Shown: positions 46,604-58,283 of the stretch, one piece after another | Layout of the letters: the number at the start of each line of letters is the position of its first letter | Numbering within the stretch: the stretch's first letter is position 1 | Assembly: GCA_020746995.1 (NCBI GenBank) | Contig: JAGPXD010000002.1 | Span: 1,736,001 to 1,800,000 of the forward strand | Reading direction: 5' to 3' | From: Plectosphaerella cucumerina | Taxonomy: Eukaryota > Ascomycota > Sordariomycetes > Glomerellales > Plectosphaerellaceae | Length of the DNA stretch: 64,000 bases | Notes under the pieces: model-generated | The model's database searches: none | The model's input: only the letters and a program-made list of their open reading frames with translations | What the model was told of the DNA's origin: nothing | Made by a program: the position numbers and the translations under genes

Positions 46604-49600
46604 CTACACCGCCGCCACCCGCCCCTGCACGCCATCCCACTCGCGCGAGCCGACAATCTGCACGTCCCGCCCACTGCCGGGAATCACCTTGCCGTCCGCC
46701 CCGGGCAGACGGATGTGCAGCCTCGCCGCGGCCGCGTTCCTCCTGATGGCCTCGATCTTCTTCTGAGCCCCGGTCCCTGGCGCGGCGCCCTCTTTCCTCC
46801 GGCCCGCGATGACCTCGGACTTCTCCACGACTGAGTCGCGCCATCCCCGCCATGCGGCGAGGTCTTCCCTCTGCTTGGCGGCGTGGTACTGCGGGGTGCT
46901 CTTGGCCGGCCGCCAGGCGAGCTTGTCCTTGGGCAGCGTGGCGAGGTCGTACACCTTTGCGTTTGTCGCGAACCGCACAAGCTCGCCGAGCGCGTCGCGC
47001 CCCTCGGCTGCGACGAGCTGGCGGCGCTGCTCGGCCGCAGCGACGGGCTTGCGCAGAGGCTGCGCGAGCCAGTCGTAGTTGTGCTGCTCCGTCGTGCGGG
47101 CGCGGCGGTTGTCCTCACGGAGGTACCGCACTGCGGCCTGCAGGCTGGCAATGTCTGCTTTGAGGGCGTCCATCTCGCGTGCCGTGGCCACGGCCCTCTC
47201 CTGGCCCGACTTGGCAGCGCCTGCGTCGTTGGCACCAGCAAAAGCCTTGCTGTCGCCGGCAATCTTCTTCCAGTTGTCGCGATCGCCCTCGAGAGTCTTG
47301 AGTTCACGGTCCTGCTTCTCAATGTCCTCCTTGAGAGCGGTAGCACGCTGCTTAGCGGCCTCGATCTGGGCCTCGAGGTCGGCGATGCGAGATGCCTTGG
47401 CATGGGCGTCACGCATGCGCGACTCGAGCGTCTCGATCTTGAGGTGGGCAGTGCTGAGATTCTCGTCGCGCTGTGCGATGGTCCGACGGGCTTCGTTGTG
47501 TTCCTCCTTAAGGCGACGAATCTCCTCCTCGGCATCGATAGGAATGGTCTTGAGAGCCTTGAGCTCCTCGGCACGAAGCTTCCAGGGGGCGGGCTCCATC
47601 TCGAATTCTTGGGCCTGGGCGAGATCGGTGCTGAGAGCCGCCAGGTCTGACACCTGCTGCGTAAGGAGGCGAAGCTTGGCGAGGTATGTGCCGAACAGGT
47701 CGGACTCGTTGGATGATGTCGCTGTCATGGCGGACTTCTGGATCATGGTCTGCACCTCGAGGTACGTGTACGGCTCTGTCCTGCCCTCCTCGTGCAGCAG
47801 GCCATGCAAGTCGAGGCCGATCTGGCGAGCCAGCGACGCAAGGTCTCTGGTGGCAGCCTCGCAGCGCTCAAAGGCGTCGAGGGTACCAGAGTCCTGCTGC
47901 AGGGAGAGAGATCTCGTCTTGAGGTCCTCCAGAGCCCGGACAGCCTTACCAGCGACGACCTTTGTGCTGCGAGTCTGACTGATGGCGAAATCGGACCTTC
48001 TGCTAAAGTGCTGTGCCGCGTCGTCGTCCTCGCCGTTCGCAGGAATGACTCTCTGAACCATGCCTCGTGTCGTCACCATTGTCGTGGCGGCAGACTCGAG
48101 GTGGCTCTGCATAACCAGGGCCCTCATGTGGATGTCGTCGGCGAAGCTCTGCAGGCCCTGGGCAATGTGAACCTCGGCAAGATGGGTCATGAGGGCAATG
48201 GTCCGCTGCAGCTCCGAGGCACACTTCTCCTCCTTCAGCTCGTCGCGCCTGAGACCGTCGATCCATCCGTTGAGAGCCCTCTCCACAGGTTCCAGTTCGA
48301 ACAGTGCATCGGCGTAGCGCTGGAACTGGTCCATGGAGCAGTGGCTGATGGCGTTGATGAAGCGATCGCACATGGCCGCGACCCAAGCGAGCTTGTCGAT
48401 GGCATCGCATCCGGCAAAAACGTCATCTTCGTGGCCGGGATGCGCTGAGCTGTTGACACGCTCCTTGATGAAGCTCTGTAGAAGACCAGCCTTGAAGGAG
48501 AGCCTCTTGAACCGCAGGAGGGCAAGGACAGAGTCCCTGTCCTCCTGGTATGTCTCGGGCAAGAAGAGCTTAACAATCTCCAGGTGCTGCTCGGCCTCTT
48601 GGGCATCAAGGCGGCGGAGCTCCAGGTCGATCGTCTTGACCTGGGTCTTGGCGGCAGAGATCTGGAGCTTCATGTTCAAGTCCATCATGGCGCGCGACTT
48701 GCTGTCGAGCTGCTCTGACTCGGCCTCGGTGACGGCGTGAGACGCGCGCATATCCTCCAGATCGCTCTGCAAGCTTGTGACAAGCTCCCTGAACCTCGAG
48801 AGGGTGTATTCCATGTCGCCGAGCGCCTCCTCCTGCTGGCCGGCGCGGCGAGCTTGCTCGGTGATGACGGAGTCCTTGAAGTCGAGGTCCTCCTGCATCT
48901 CCTTGGCGTTCTGGACGTGGTTGATCTCGAGCTCGTCGTTGATCTCTTTGAGGTTCTCCAGGTCCTCGATGACGGCCTTCAACTCCTCCATCTGCTCGGC
49001 CATGCTCATGTTTCGCTCAGTGAGATCTTCGATCATGTCTTCGGCGCCGAGGGCGTTATCCAGCTGTTGTCGAAGATCTTCGACGGCGCTCTCGGACTGT
49101 GCGAGTCTCTCCTTGGCCAGGTCATATTGCTCTTTGACGGTTCCAAACTCGCGAACATCGTCCTCGAGGCCCTTGATCTGGTGCTTCAGCTCCTCCTCTT
49201 GTGCCTGTGTCAAATCCCTGAGGCGTAACAGGGCTTCACGCAGGCGTTCGTTGGTCCTCTCCATCTGGAGCCATCCTGTGCTGGACCGCTCTTCGGGGGT
49301 CATGCCATTGGAGAACTCCTGGTTCTCCTCCCGCAGGATCTCGACCTCGAGCTCAAGCTCCTCAGATTTGAGCTTCAGAGCCTCGAGCTCCGCCTTAAGG
49401 ACCTCTGCCGTCTCTTCGGCCATCTCCCTGTCGAGCGTCGCCAGCTCCATGGCCGTTTCGTGCTCAGCCTGCATTTGCTCGATGATCTCGAACTTGGACT
49501 CCGCCTCCTTGAGCTGTTTTCGTAGTTCGGTATTCTCGGCCTGCTGGGGCTGGTACTTCGTCTGCAGCTTCTGGATGATGGACTCGAACTTGTCGCGCTC

Positions 49601-50684
49601 CTCTTGAAGTTTCTCGAGCTGTTTGAACTTTTCCCGGTCTTCCAATCTTTTGCGCTCAAGAACACGGAACTTGACTTTCAGATCTTCCAGCTCACGAGTC
49701 GCAGCGACATTGGTACTACTAGCCGTGCGTGATACCGGCCCGCTGGCAGGTCGCGCTGCGGTTGTTGAAGACGAAGGCTTGCCGCCCGAGGTCAGCCTTT
49801 CCAGAGCATGTGTTCTAGCCTGCACTGGGCTGTTCTGGGGAGACATGGCCGAAGCGGTTCCTTTCCCGTCCTCGCCACTGTCCGCGGGCGAGCCGGGCCC
49901 TTTACCGGCTGTTGAGTCGGCAGACGGGCGGCGGAGAGGATCTGCCTTGGGGGCTGCTGCCCTTCCGGCCATAGATAGTCTGTTTCCTACTGGTCTCGCG
50001 GGTGCTGCACGCCCTGCTGATGAGGATATTGAGGGTTGTCGTGTCACGCGAGACGCTGGGATCGGTGGGGGTCCCATGGATGTTCTGGCCCCGGCGGCAC
50101 CAGGCCTGACCTTCGTAGGGGCACCAGCTCGCACATTAGACGGGGTGCTCGTTCTAGATGGGGCGGTACTCGAGGCAGAAGAGCCGACTTGCTTCGTCGG
50201 CGACTTTGTTGGAGACTAGAGGAAGGATCGATCAGCAAGGTGCGATTGGGCAGGTTGACCAGGGGAGTTGTACCCGTGTGATACTAGTAGGGCGAGCTGC
50301 TCGCGGAGCCGGGCTAGGACTAGCAGCATTAAGGCTTATCCGTTTGCTCAGACTCGGATCCGTGACTGTCGAGAGGCGTCCGGTGCCTGGGGCGAAGCTG
50401 CTCGGCCGACTGGGCTTCCTGGCCGCAGGCTTCGCAGCTGGTGGTGCTGCTGCGGGAGCCTGTTCGACGATGGCCAGCGTGGTCGGTTTGACGAACATGC
50501 CATAGCCGGGTGCACACTCAAAGTAGCGTTCGCCCTGGACGCTGCCATCGTTCTTTCCCGTGTCATCTTCGAGCTCGATGCCGACCCATTCGCCGACGGC
50601 GAAGTGCGGCTTGCCCACGTAGCGTACGACGCCTGTGCGGCCGTCGGTCAGCTGCACAATCTGACCGACAGCTATATCGGACAT
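46604..50684 (-). CDS. Dynactin large subunit p150Glued
   Basis: Two exons, 50684-50274 and 50215-46604, with a 58-bp intron; 1340 residues, close to other filamentous fungi (Neurospora ro-3). It links cytoplasmic dynein to microtubules and cargo, which is needed for nuclear migration and hyphal growth. An N-terminal CAP-Gly domain (about 5-68) shows VGEWVGIELE, GKNDGSVQGERYF and GYGMFVKP. A Ser/Pro/Ala/Arg-rich basic stretch runs to about 310. A long coiled coil follows (from RELEDLKVKFRVLERKRLED to about 690). The dynactin-specific globular region has MCDRFINAISHCSMDQFQRYADALFELEPVE. A second coiled coil lies in the last third (RRLKEEHNEARRTIAQRDEN). The intron falls between the CAP-Gly module and the rest. 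Confidence 0.96.
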
Positions 50685-50977
50685 GATGGGTTCGTCATCG
50701 GGTGGGAGGGTCGTGTGTTGTTGTCGATTGGTGTCGTGGAAGCAAGGTGTCGGTGTATTTAGGCGTTGGCTGGAGCTCCTGAATCAACACTCCGTGACGA
50801 TGACAGGGGACGCGGCGCGACAACGCATGGGCCATCCACCCGCACCTGATTATGTCATCAGGCCAGCAGCGACAAAACACCACAGGGGTTTGAAAAATAA
50901 CAAGCAATGAACACCGTGACCATGTGATTCTGCTTCGGCATGAAGAGGGATGAAGAGGCTTCATTCATGCAATCTGC

Positions 50978-52312
50978 TCAGATTGGGGACTGTCCCCTAT
51001 TCCTGCCCGGGTTCTCCTCCTCACGTGCTGTCACTGTGACTGCACTCTTCCGCCCCAACGACTCCTCCGAGCCCGTCTGTCGAATCTCACGGGTCACCCG
51101 GATGATATGGCGGGTGCTCTCGTTATCGGCATCATGATTCTCGTTGCTGTCGTTGTCTCCATCCGCTACGACCGTGACACGGATGGTGTTGTCGTACACG
51201 GGTCCGTGTCGTCCCTTGATCTGTCCAATAGTCACAAGGTTGGTGCCCCCCGAGTTTTCCGGATCCCGTGTGCTTTCGTCCCCAGCCAGGCGCTTGAAAA
51301 AGGCCCGAAGCATGGGAAGAGACCCGGCGATGATTCCCAGGCCGCACTCGACGATGGTCCAGAGGACGATGTTGGCGGTGTGGTACAGGAGGTCACCGGC
51401 CTTCATGTACGCGTTGGTGAAGGGCACTCGAATGATGGAGGCGATTCCGGCTCTGCGTCACAACAGTCAGCTCGTGTAATTCTGCCGAAAGTTTGTTAGG
51501 GAGGTATAGGTAAGGTACGTGCAGAATGCCCAGACCGAGAATAAGTCTCACGTATAACTTGAGCCGCGACCGCAACTGTATCTGCCGGAGTAGAAAGATC
51601 GGGATAACCGCAACGGTGAGGTCCGTCACGACGTTGGAGGCGGAGGCGATGTACGAAAGCACCGTGGCGATGATGGGCGGCCAACATGTGCCCGGCACCC
51701 GCTTGTCCCAGTATCTGGTGAGAGGGTGGCACTGGTTGACGATGATGATGAGGCCGACGGTGCTCAAGGCGGCGGATAGGATGATGAGGCCTCGCAGGAT
51801 GTTGAGGTACATCCTTTGCTGCGTGATACGCATCAAAGTGATGCAGATGCTCGACTTGATGAAGGCTAGGCTTCCGGCATAAAACGCCTGCCACATCAGC
51901 AGAGCCTGGAACAAGTCAGAGTGCCCTCGCGCGGCGCCGAACGTCTTCTCTCCACAGAGGAGGGCATACCTTGAAACCCTCGATGCTTGTGGCCGCATTC
52001 AGGCGGTCGTCACTGGTTCCTATGCCCGAATATGATCCGTAGATTGCCACTATCGACTGGCCCAAGTTGACCACCTGCGTGCGGCGTAGTCGTTCGTCAG
52101 CCCAGTTGCCTAGTGTTGCAGTGGAAACTTACATATCCAGCCGTCATGACCCAGTCGTCCGCTCCGAAGCGTCGAGTTTTCAGCCGGATGAAGATTCGAA
52201 GTCCAATAACAACCGTCGTCAACACAACGAATGCCAAGGTTGTGAGCAGAAGAGCCAGCGCCAGCCCTGTAGGCTTGACAGCACTCCATACATTTGGATC
52301 AATGCCGTTCAT
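50978..52312 (-). CDS. PTH11-like / rhodopsin-fold seven-helix membrane protein
   Basis: Four exons: 52312-52133, 52074-51970, 51905-51523 and 51452-50978. They give 380 residues. The first helix (LALALLLTTLAFVVLTTVVIG) is followed by RIFIRLKTRRFGADDWVM, the hallmark of this fungal family (RxxxR...GxDDWxM). Further helices run through LLMWQAFYAGSLAFIKSSIC, LIILSAALSTVGLIIIVNQC (then the RYWD segment), VLSYIASASNVVTDLTVAVIPIFLL, RLILGLGILAGIASIIRVPF and LYHTANIVLWTIVECGLGIIAGSLPML. No CFEM domain is present. The tail is hydrophilic and likely cytoplasmic. Intron 3 (51522-51453) needs a GC donor (TTCT/GCACGT) to keep helix 5 and the frame. Relatives include fungal surface sensors; the ligand is unknown. 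Divergent from the dehydrogenase gene by 528 bp. Confidence 0.85.
51453..51522 (-). other. Probable GC-AG intron in the 7TM gene
   Basis: The donor is TTCT/GCACGT and the acceptor GACGCAG/AGCC. It is the only choice found that joins LGLGIL to AGIASIIRVP in frame. The GT four bases inside (CAC/GTACCT) leads to a frame that drops the conserved last two helices. Confidence 0.7.
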
Positions 52313-52840
52313 TCCTTGATGCCTCTCGAAGACTGTGTCTGGGCTGCATTTGGGTTTGTTCGACAGAATAGAAAGAACGCATCGCGACCTGTTGATGGCG
52401 GGAAGGGGAGTATAGCAATGTGTGTGCCGTTGGTGCCACGCCCCGGATGCTTTCAAGCCAAGCACCCGTTGGTTCAGACACGGCCGGTCCAGGGTTGCAT
52501 CCGGACAAGGATACATATGCAGAGGTCAGGATATCTTTTGGCGCGGCCCCTGTTCCGGAGGTTTGTAACCCCATCGTCTCTACAAGCGCCCAATCTCGTA
52601 CGAGTGTGATGAGACTCTGGAGAACCAACAGCCAACGGTGGCGGGGAATCAAGGGGTCGACTCCGCGCCTCCCCCTGCTTGGTCTGCGCCTGACCCCTGT
52701 TTGCTCGACCAACTGCACTGATGATCCTAGAAAAGGCACGATCCGCCGCATGGTTGAATACGTTCCTTGGTTCCCTCTATCATCCTGGAGCAAGCACTTC
52801 TTGTCGTTACGACCCATTCATCCCTTACAAATACCCAACC
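52313..52840. other. Divergent promoter region, 7TM gene / dehydrogenase
   Basis: About 0.53 kb between start codons. No ORF or repeat of note. Confidence 0.5.
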
Positions 52841-53844
52841 ATGGCCGAATACGACGTGAAGGGCAAAGTTGCTCTTATTACCGGAGCGGGATCCGGTAAG
52901 CAGCCATGGGAAGATCTCTTCCCTTCTTGAGATTAATTCCAGGCCTGACGCAAGCCCTAGGCATCAGTCATGCTCTTGCCCAGCAGCTGCTGCGTGCAGG
53001 CTGTTCGGTCATGATCGGCGACTTGGCCCTCCGCACCGAGTCCGAGGCCACCTTGGTCCAGTTTCCCCATCCGGCCGCGGACGGCGCCGCATCAGCCGCA
53101 TTCCACAAGACGGACGTGACCAACTGGGCCGAGTTGAGCTCGCTGTTTGAGCAGACGCTCACGACGTTCGGCCGGGTCGACATCGTGGTTAACGGTGCCG
53201 GCATCTTCGAGCCTCCCTGGTCGTCCTTTTGGCACCCACCAGGCGTCTCGGCCGAGGCCAAGGACGTGGCAGACGCGGCCATCGGGACGTACAACATTTT
53301 GGCCATCAACACCATGGCGCCGATCCGATTGTCCCAGATTGCCATCGACTACTGGCTCCAAAACCGCGAGATCAAGGGCAACTTGCTGTGGGTGTCGAGC
53401 ATGGGCGGGTACGTGCACTCGATCCAGACGCCGCTGTACTTTGCGAGCAAGGCGGCTGTCGTCAGCATGGCCAAGTCGCTCCAGGGCCTCAAGGCGCTGG
53501 TGGGCATCCGAAACTCGGTCGTGTGCCCGGGCCCGACGAGGACGCCGCTGTTCGATCAGGAGTTTTGCAAGGACCGCCTGAGCCAGGACGACCTGGCCCT
53601 GTCGCCTGACGACGTGGCGGACGCGATGATGAGGCTTCTCACGGAGGAGCGGTACGGAAATGGAACAGTCCTCGAGGTGATGATGATCGGCAGCAAAGAG
53701 GCGCCCGTCGTGCACGAGAAGGAGGTACAGTTGGAGGCCCTGTATCCGACAGTTAGCCCGATGGGGTCCGGCACCAAGGCGATGGAAGCGGAACTCAACT
53801 TCATGCAGCAGATCGCCGAGCACGGCATGCGGTTCTCTAAGTAG
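52841..53844 (+). CDS. Short-chain dehydrogenase/reductase
   Basis: Two exons, 52841-52895 and 52961-53844; 312 residues. The 65-bp intron ends at CCCTAG (52960). An earlier CCAG (52931-52942 area) would add LTQALG inside the nucleotide loop, so the later site is preferred: it gives the classical VALITGAGSGISHALA. The Rossmann loop is followed by Asp in MIGDLAL (NAD preference likely), DVTNW, VNGAGIF, and the active site with WVSSMGGYV and YFASK (Tyr and Lys of YxxxK). PGPTRTPLF follows. The layout resembles 15-hydroxyprostaglandin-dehydrogenase-like fungal SDRs. The substrate is unknown. It is the first metabolic gene of the right-hand accessory region. Confidence 0.9.
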
Positions 53845-54478
53845 GCGACATAGCCAGCTGATAGGGAGGTAGATGTGGTTGGCGAAGTCTTCGTTGCGTC
53901 CTGGGTACAGTGCGCAAAGCCAACGAGCCTGGAATGAGCAAGCAAACCGCTGGAACTTTTACCTTTCTACGATCAGGTCCCAAGCGCAAAAAATTGGCCT
54001 CTGCCGAAGATTCCCATGCGGTTTGACCAGAATTATTGTCGAAGAACAACTCGGGACACTGTGAGCAGTCGACGCGATGCCCACCAGCTGACCTTGATCG
54101 CCCACACTGGCATGAGCCCCCCCCCTATTTTCTCGCACGGCGCTTGTCAGCTCTTCGGGCAAAGGCAAAATCCCGAGACACGCCTTACCTCTCGGGATAC
54201 TGCCACGCAAAGTTAGCGGCGCTACTCGGCTTCCTGCCGAGTCGCCGACAACCTCCGGGTGACACATGGAAGCAGACAGCTCACTATGGATTCGAGAGTC
54301 GAAATCATTATTTAGTCCGTGGCAATCACACGTCCAAACAGGATCTTCGGACCAACTACAGCAAGCATCGACACCGATTCCGCAACTGTGAATCGCTTTC
54401 CGCACGTGTAAGTGATCAGCTCTCTTGTACACGAACCGAGCACATGGGTGCTCATCGCGGCTGTGCCTAGTTATCAAT
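53845..54478. other. Intergenic 0.6 kb upstream of the hydrolase
   Basis: ORF 54036-54470 (+) has no family resemblance. No site or repeat was recognised. Confidence 0.45.
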
Positions 54479-55291
54479 ATGGCTGTTCATCAAGAGCGGC
54501 TGGCTCTCGTCGTCGACGGAACATCCCTCGATCTTGCCGTCGTGCGACGCGACGGCAAATCGATTCCTATTCTCTTCCTTCACGGCTGGGGCAGCTGCAA
54601 GGAAGACTACACGGACATTCAACTACTACCTGAGTTCGCCGGACGTCCGTTCATTGCCTACGACGCTCCTGGCTGCGGTGATAGCCGATGCGACGACCTG
54701 GCCAAAGTCACCATCGATTTCCAACGGCGGACAGCAGAAGCCGTCCTTCAACATCTGAACATTGAGAGAATCGATCTTGTCGGACATTCCATGGGAGGCC
54801 TAGGCGCTCTCCAACTGGCGCACAGAAACCCGTCCATGGTCCGCGGCTTCATCGACATCAAAGGAAACCTGGGCCCCGAGGACTGCTTCATCTCACGGCA
54901 GGTACTAGACTACGAGGCTGAGAAAGCAGGTGACTTTCTCGAAAAGTTCATCGCAGACACAAGACAGTCGAGCTTCTACTCGGCCGCCCTGTATGCTTCA
55001 GGTATCCGCGAGCGTGTCCAAGTCGGGGCTATTCGAGGCATTCTAGAGTCCATGGTCCATCTGTCGGACAACGACAATCTCCTTGAGAAGTTCCTTGACC
55101 TTCCATGCGCAAAGATGTTCATGTTTGGGGAACAACACGCGGTTCTGTCATACTTGCCGACTCTCCGAGATGCTGGGGTTGAGCTGGCTGAGATTCCGCG
55201 GGCGGGCCATTTCCCCATGTACTCGAACCCACCTGAAATGTGGGCGAGGATTCATGCGTTTCTAGAGAAACTAGACAAAGACAGCCTATAG
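54479..55291 (+). CDS. Alpha/beta-hydrolase
   Basis: A single exon of 270 residues. The start is ATG 54479 (MAVHQERLAL). The frame is open further upstream without a usable ATG. The fold markers are in order: FLHGWGSCKEDY (oxyanion HGWG, about 38-41), YDAPGCGDS, VGHSMGG (nucleophile Ser in G-x-S-x-G, about 104), the cap domain, FGEQHAVL (acid-side region) and AGHFPMYSNP (catalytic His). The layout matches the small esterase/C-C hydrolase (MhpC-like) branch; whether it cuts esters or C-C bonds cannot be told. Its position next to two aldolase genes would suit a ring-fission or ester-opening step, which is inference. Confidence 0.88.
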   Translation: MAVHQERLALVVDGTSLDLAVVRRDGKSIPILFLHGWGSCKEDYTDIQLLPEFAGRPFIAYDAPGCGDSRCDDLAKVTIDFQRRTAEAVLQHLNIERIDLVGHSMGGLGALQLAHRNPSMVRGFIDIKGNLGPEDCFISRQVLDYEAEKAGDFLEKFIADTRQSSFYSAALYASGIRERVQVGAIRGILESMVHLSDNDNLLEKFLDLPCAKMFMFGEQHAVLSYLPTLRDAGVELAEIPRAGHFPMYSNPPEMWARIHAFLEKLDKDSL

Positions 55292-55502
55292 AAGGTGTTT
55301 TCCTGATGATACACACCTGGATGAAGATGCTTGAGTGATACCAGTTCAGCTGCAGGATGCCTCCGTACCCCTGAAGTACAACAGGGCAGCAGACGCCAAT
55401 CGAGAACCATGACCAGCCCTGTTGTCAATGGCCCAAAAGACCAGACAGACAGCGGCGCTGACTCAACTTCTCAAATACGCAAACGGGCAGTGATGGCAAT
55501 CA

Positions 55503-56995
<1,493 letters not shown>

Positions 56996-57422
56996 TTCGA
57001 GATGAGGTGTCGATTCGGTAAAAAAGTCGCTAATTCTAACAGAACTATTGGCGACTTGTATCTTCTGATCGCTTTATATGTGCTGGTGGTGAGGGCTTCC
57101 GATGAACATGGTTGCTTGGTTGGCCCCGTCGGCATCCGGCAGATCGCCGACGGCCGGCAGACCTACCAGCATTGTCGGTATCCGGTCAAAGTTGCCGATC
57201 AAGAGCCGATGTGTCTGCGGAATGCTCTTTCTCCGGCGTGTAGGCGATAAGCTTCCATCGTCTTGTCGCACATTTCACTCGACATCGGGCTTCTTTGAGG
57301 CGCTGTTGCTGGTGCAGAGTGCCGCTGGACAGAGTCAGGCGTGGCAGCAGTGTAAGTGATCGGTCAAATTGCGCGGGCAGCCGCCACCGCCAAGCGCAAA
57401 GTAAGTATACGACACTTGCAGC

Positions 57423-57803
57423 TCAAAGCTGTACAAACTGATCTCTAACAATCCCATTCACCTGGGTCACCGGACGGCGACGTTGGACCCCATCTGACGA
57501 ATGCCCGATGACGTGGACCCGCGAGGCAACGCTCGGGAATGTGCGCGGTGGCTCGGCCCTGGGCGAAAGGCCGATTTCATTGTCGGCGGACGGCACAAAG
57601 TCGCCCCAGATGTACTTGATTTGCTTCGTCTCCAGGGGGCGGATCTGGATACAATGATTACCTGCCGCGCTCTTTGCAAATTCTGGCAAACTTGTGACAA
57701 AAGATGCGTCATCATGGACCTCTTCGACGTCCTCACTCAGTGGAGGCAGACCGACAACGATGGCATCGTCTTCGAGCTGCTGGCCCTGAAGCTGGTGCTT
57801 CAT
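57423..57803 (-). other. Unassigned ORF, possible exon or gene relic
   Basis: A 126-residue open frame from an ATG at 57803 with fairly ordinary composition (VTSLPEFAKSAAGNHCIQI; IKYIWGDFVPSADNEIGLS). It also ends near a plausible donor (CAG/GTGAAT, about 57465). No family is recognised and no joining exon was found. It could be an orphan gene, a remnant, or chance. Confidence 0.25.
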
Positions 57804-58023
57804 ACTTCGAGGGCTTCAGCGTCAACGCCCACGGCCGCCAGCACCACAGGGATCGGCTACAGCGAATACCAGGCCTACCTGCTGCTGTTGTGCGACTAGG
57901 GTAGCCTGTCGACTCCGGACTGAGATACTACAGTTGGTGTCTTGGGAATTTGATGTAAATACCCGCTGTCGAGTATCGCGTAGCCGTTCAGGGGGTGAAA
58001 CTTAGGTCTGCTACTACTTCGCG

Positions 58024-58080
58024 GACCTGCTGCGTCAATTGACCTGCTGCGTTGATTGACGTGCTGCGTCGATTGACCTG
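58024..58080. repeat. 17-bp tandem repeat in the regulator promoter
   Basis: Three nearly identical units occupy 58024-58040, 58041-58057 and 58058-58074, with consensus GACCTGCTGCGTYRATT. A partial fourth begins at 58075. Differences between units are only one to three bases. It is located 204-260 bp before the start codon of the Zn2Cys6 gene. Confidence 0.9.
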
Positions 58081-58283
58081 CTGGACTTTGTCAACCTTGT
58101 GTCTTGCAGGTGGGCGGGCGCTTGAGGGCTTGTCTTGGGGGGTCAAGCCGGTGGTGAGCTGACTAAGCACGCTTAATGAGTGTTTCCCTCAGGTGACGAC
58201 TCGGACAAGTTGTGACTTCAACCGTGACCAGACTCCATCACCTCTCATCGCGCATACCAAAGCCGCTCCGTCGGCTAGCTAAG

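Larger units (their letters stand above)
56996..58283. promoter_or_regulatory. Divergent control region, aminotransferase / Zn2Cys6 regulator
   Basis: About 1.3 kb. It contains three everted CCG-N-CGG sequences: CCGTCGG at 57126-57132, CCGACGG at 57147-57153 and CCGTCGG at 58268-58274, the last only ten bases before the regulator's ATG. CGG-type half sites are the usual targets of Zn2Cys6 proteins. A 17-bp tandem repeat (58024-58080) lies about 200 bp before the regulator. A minus-strand ORF at 57423-57803 is treated separately. Confidence 0.4.

Noticed and set aside
52931..52960. Earlier acceptor (CCAG) in the dehydrogenase intron
   Set aside because: It would insert LTQALG between Gly-Ser-Gly and Ile of the nucleotide-binding loop. 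The CCCTAG acceptor gives the classical loop.
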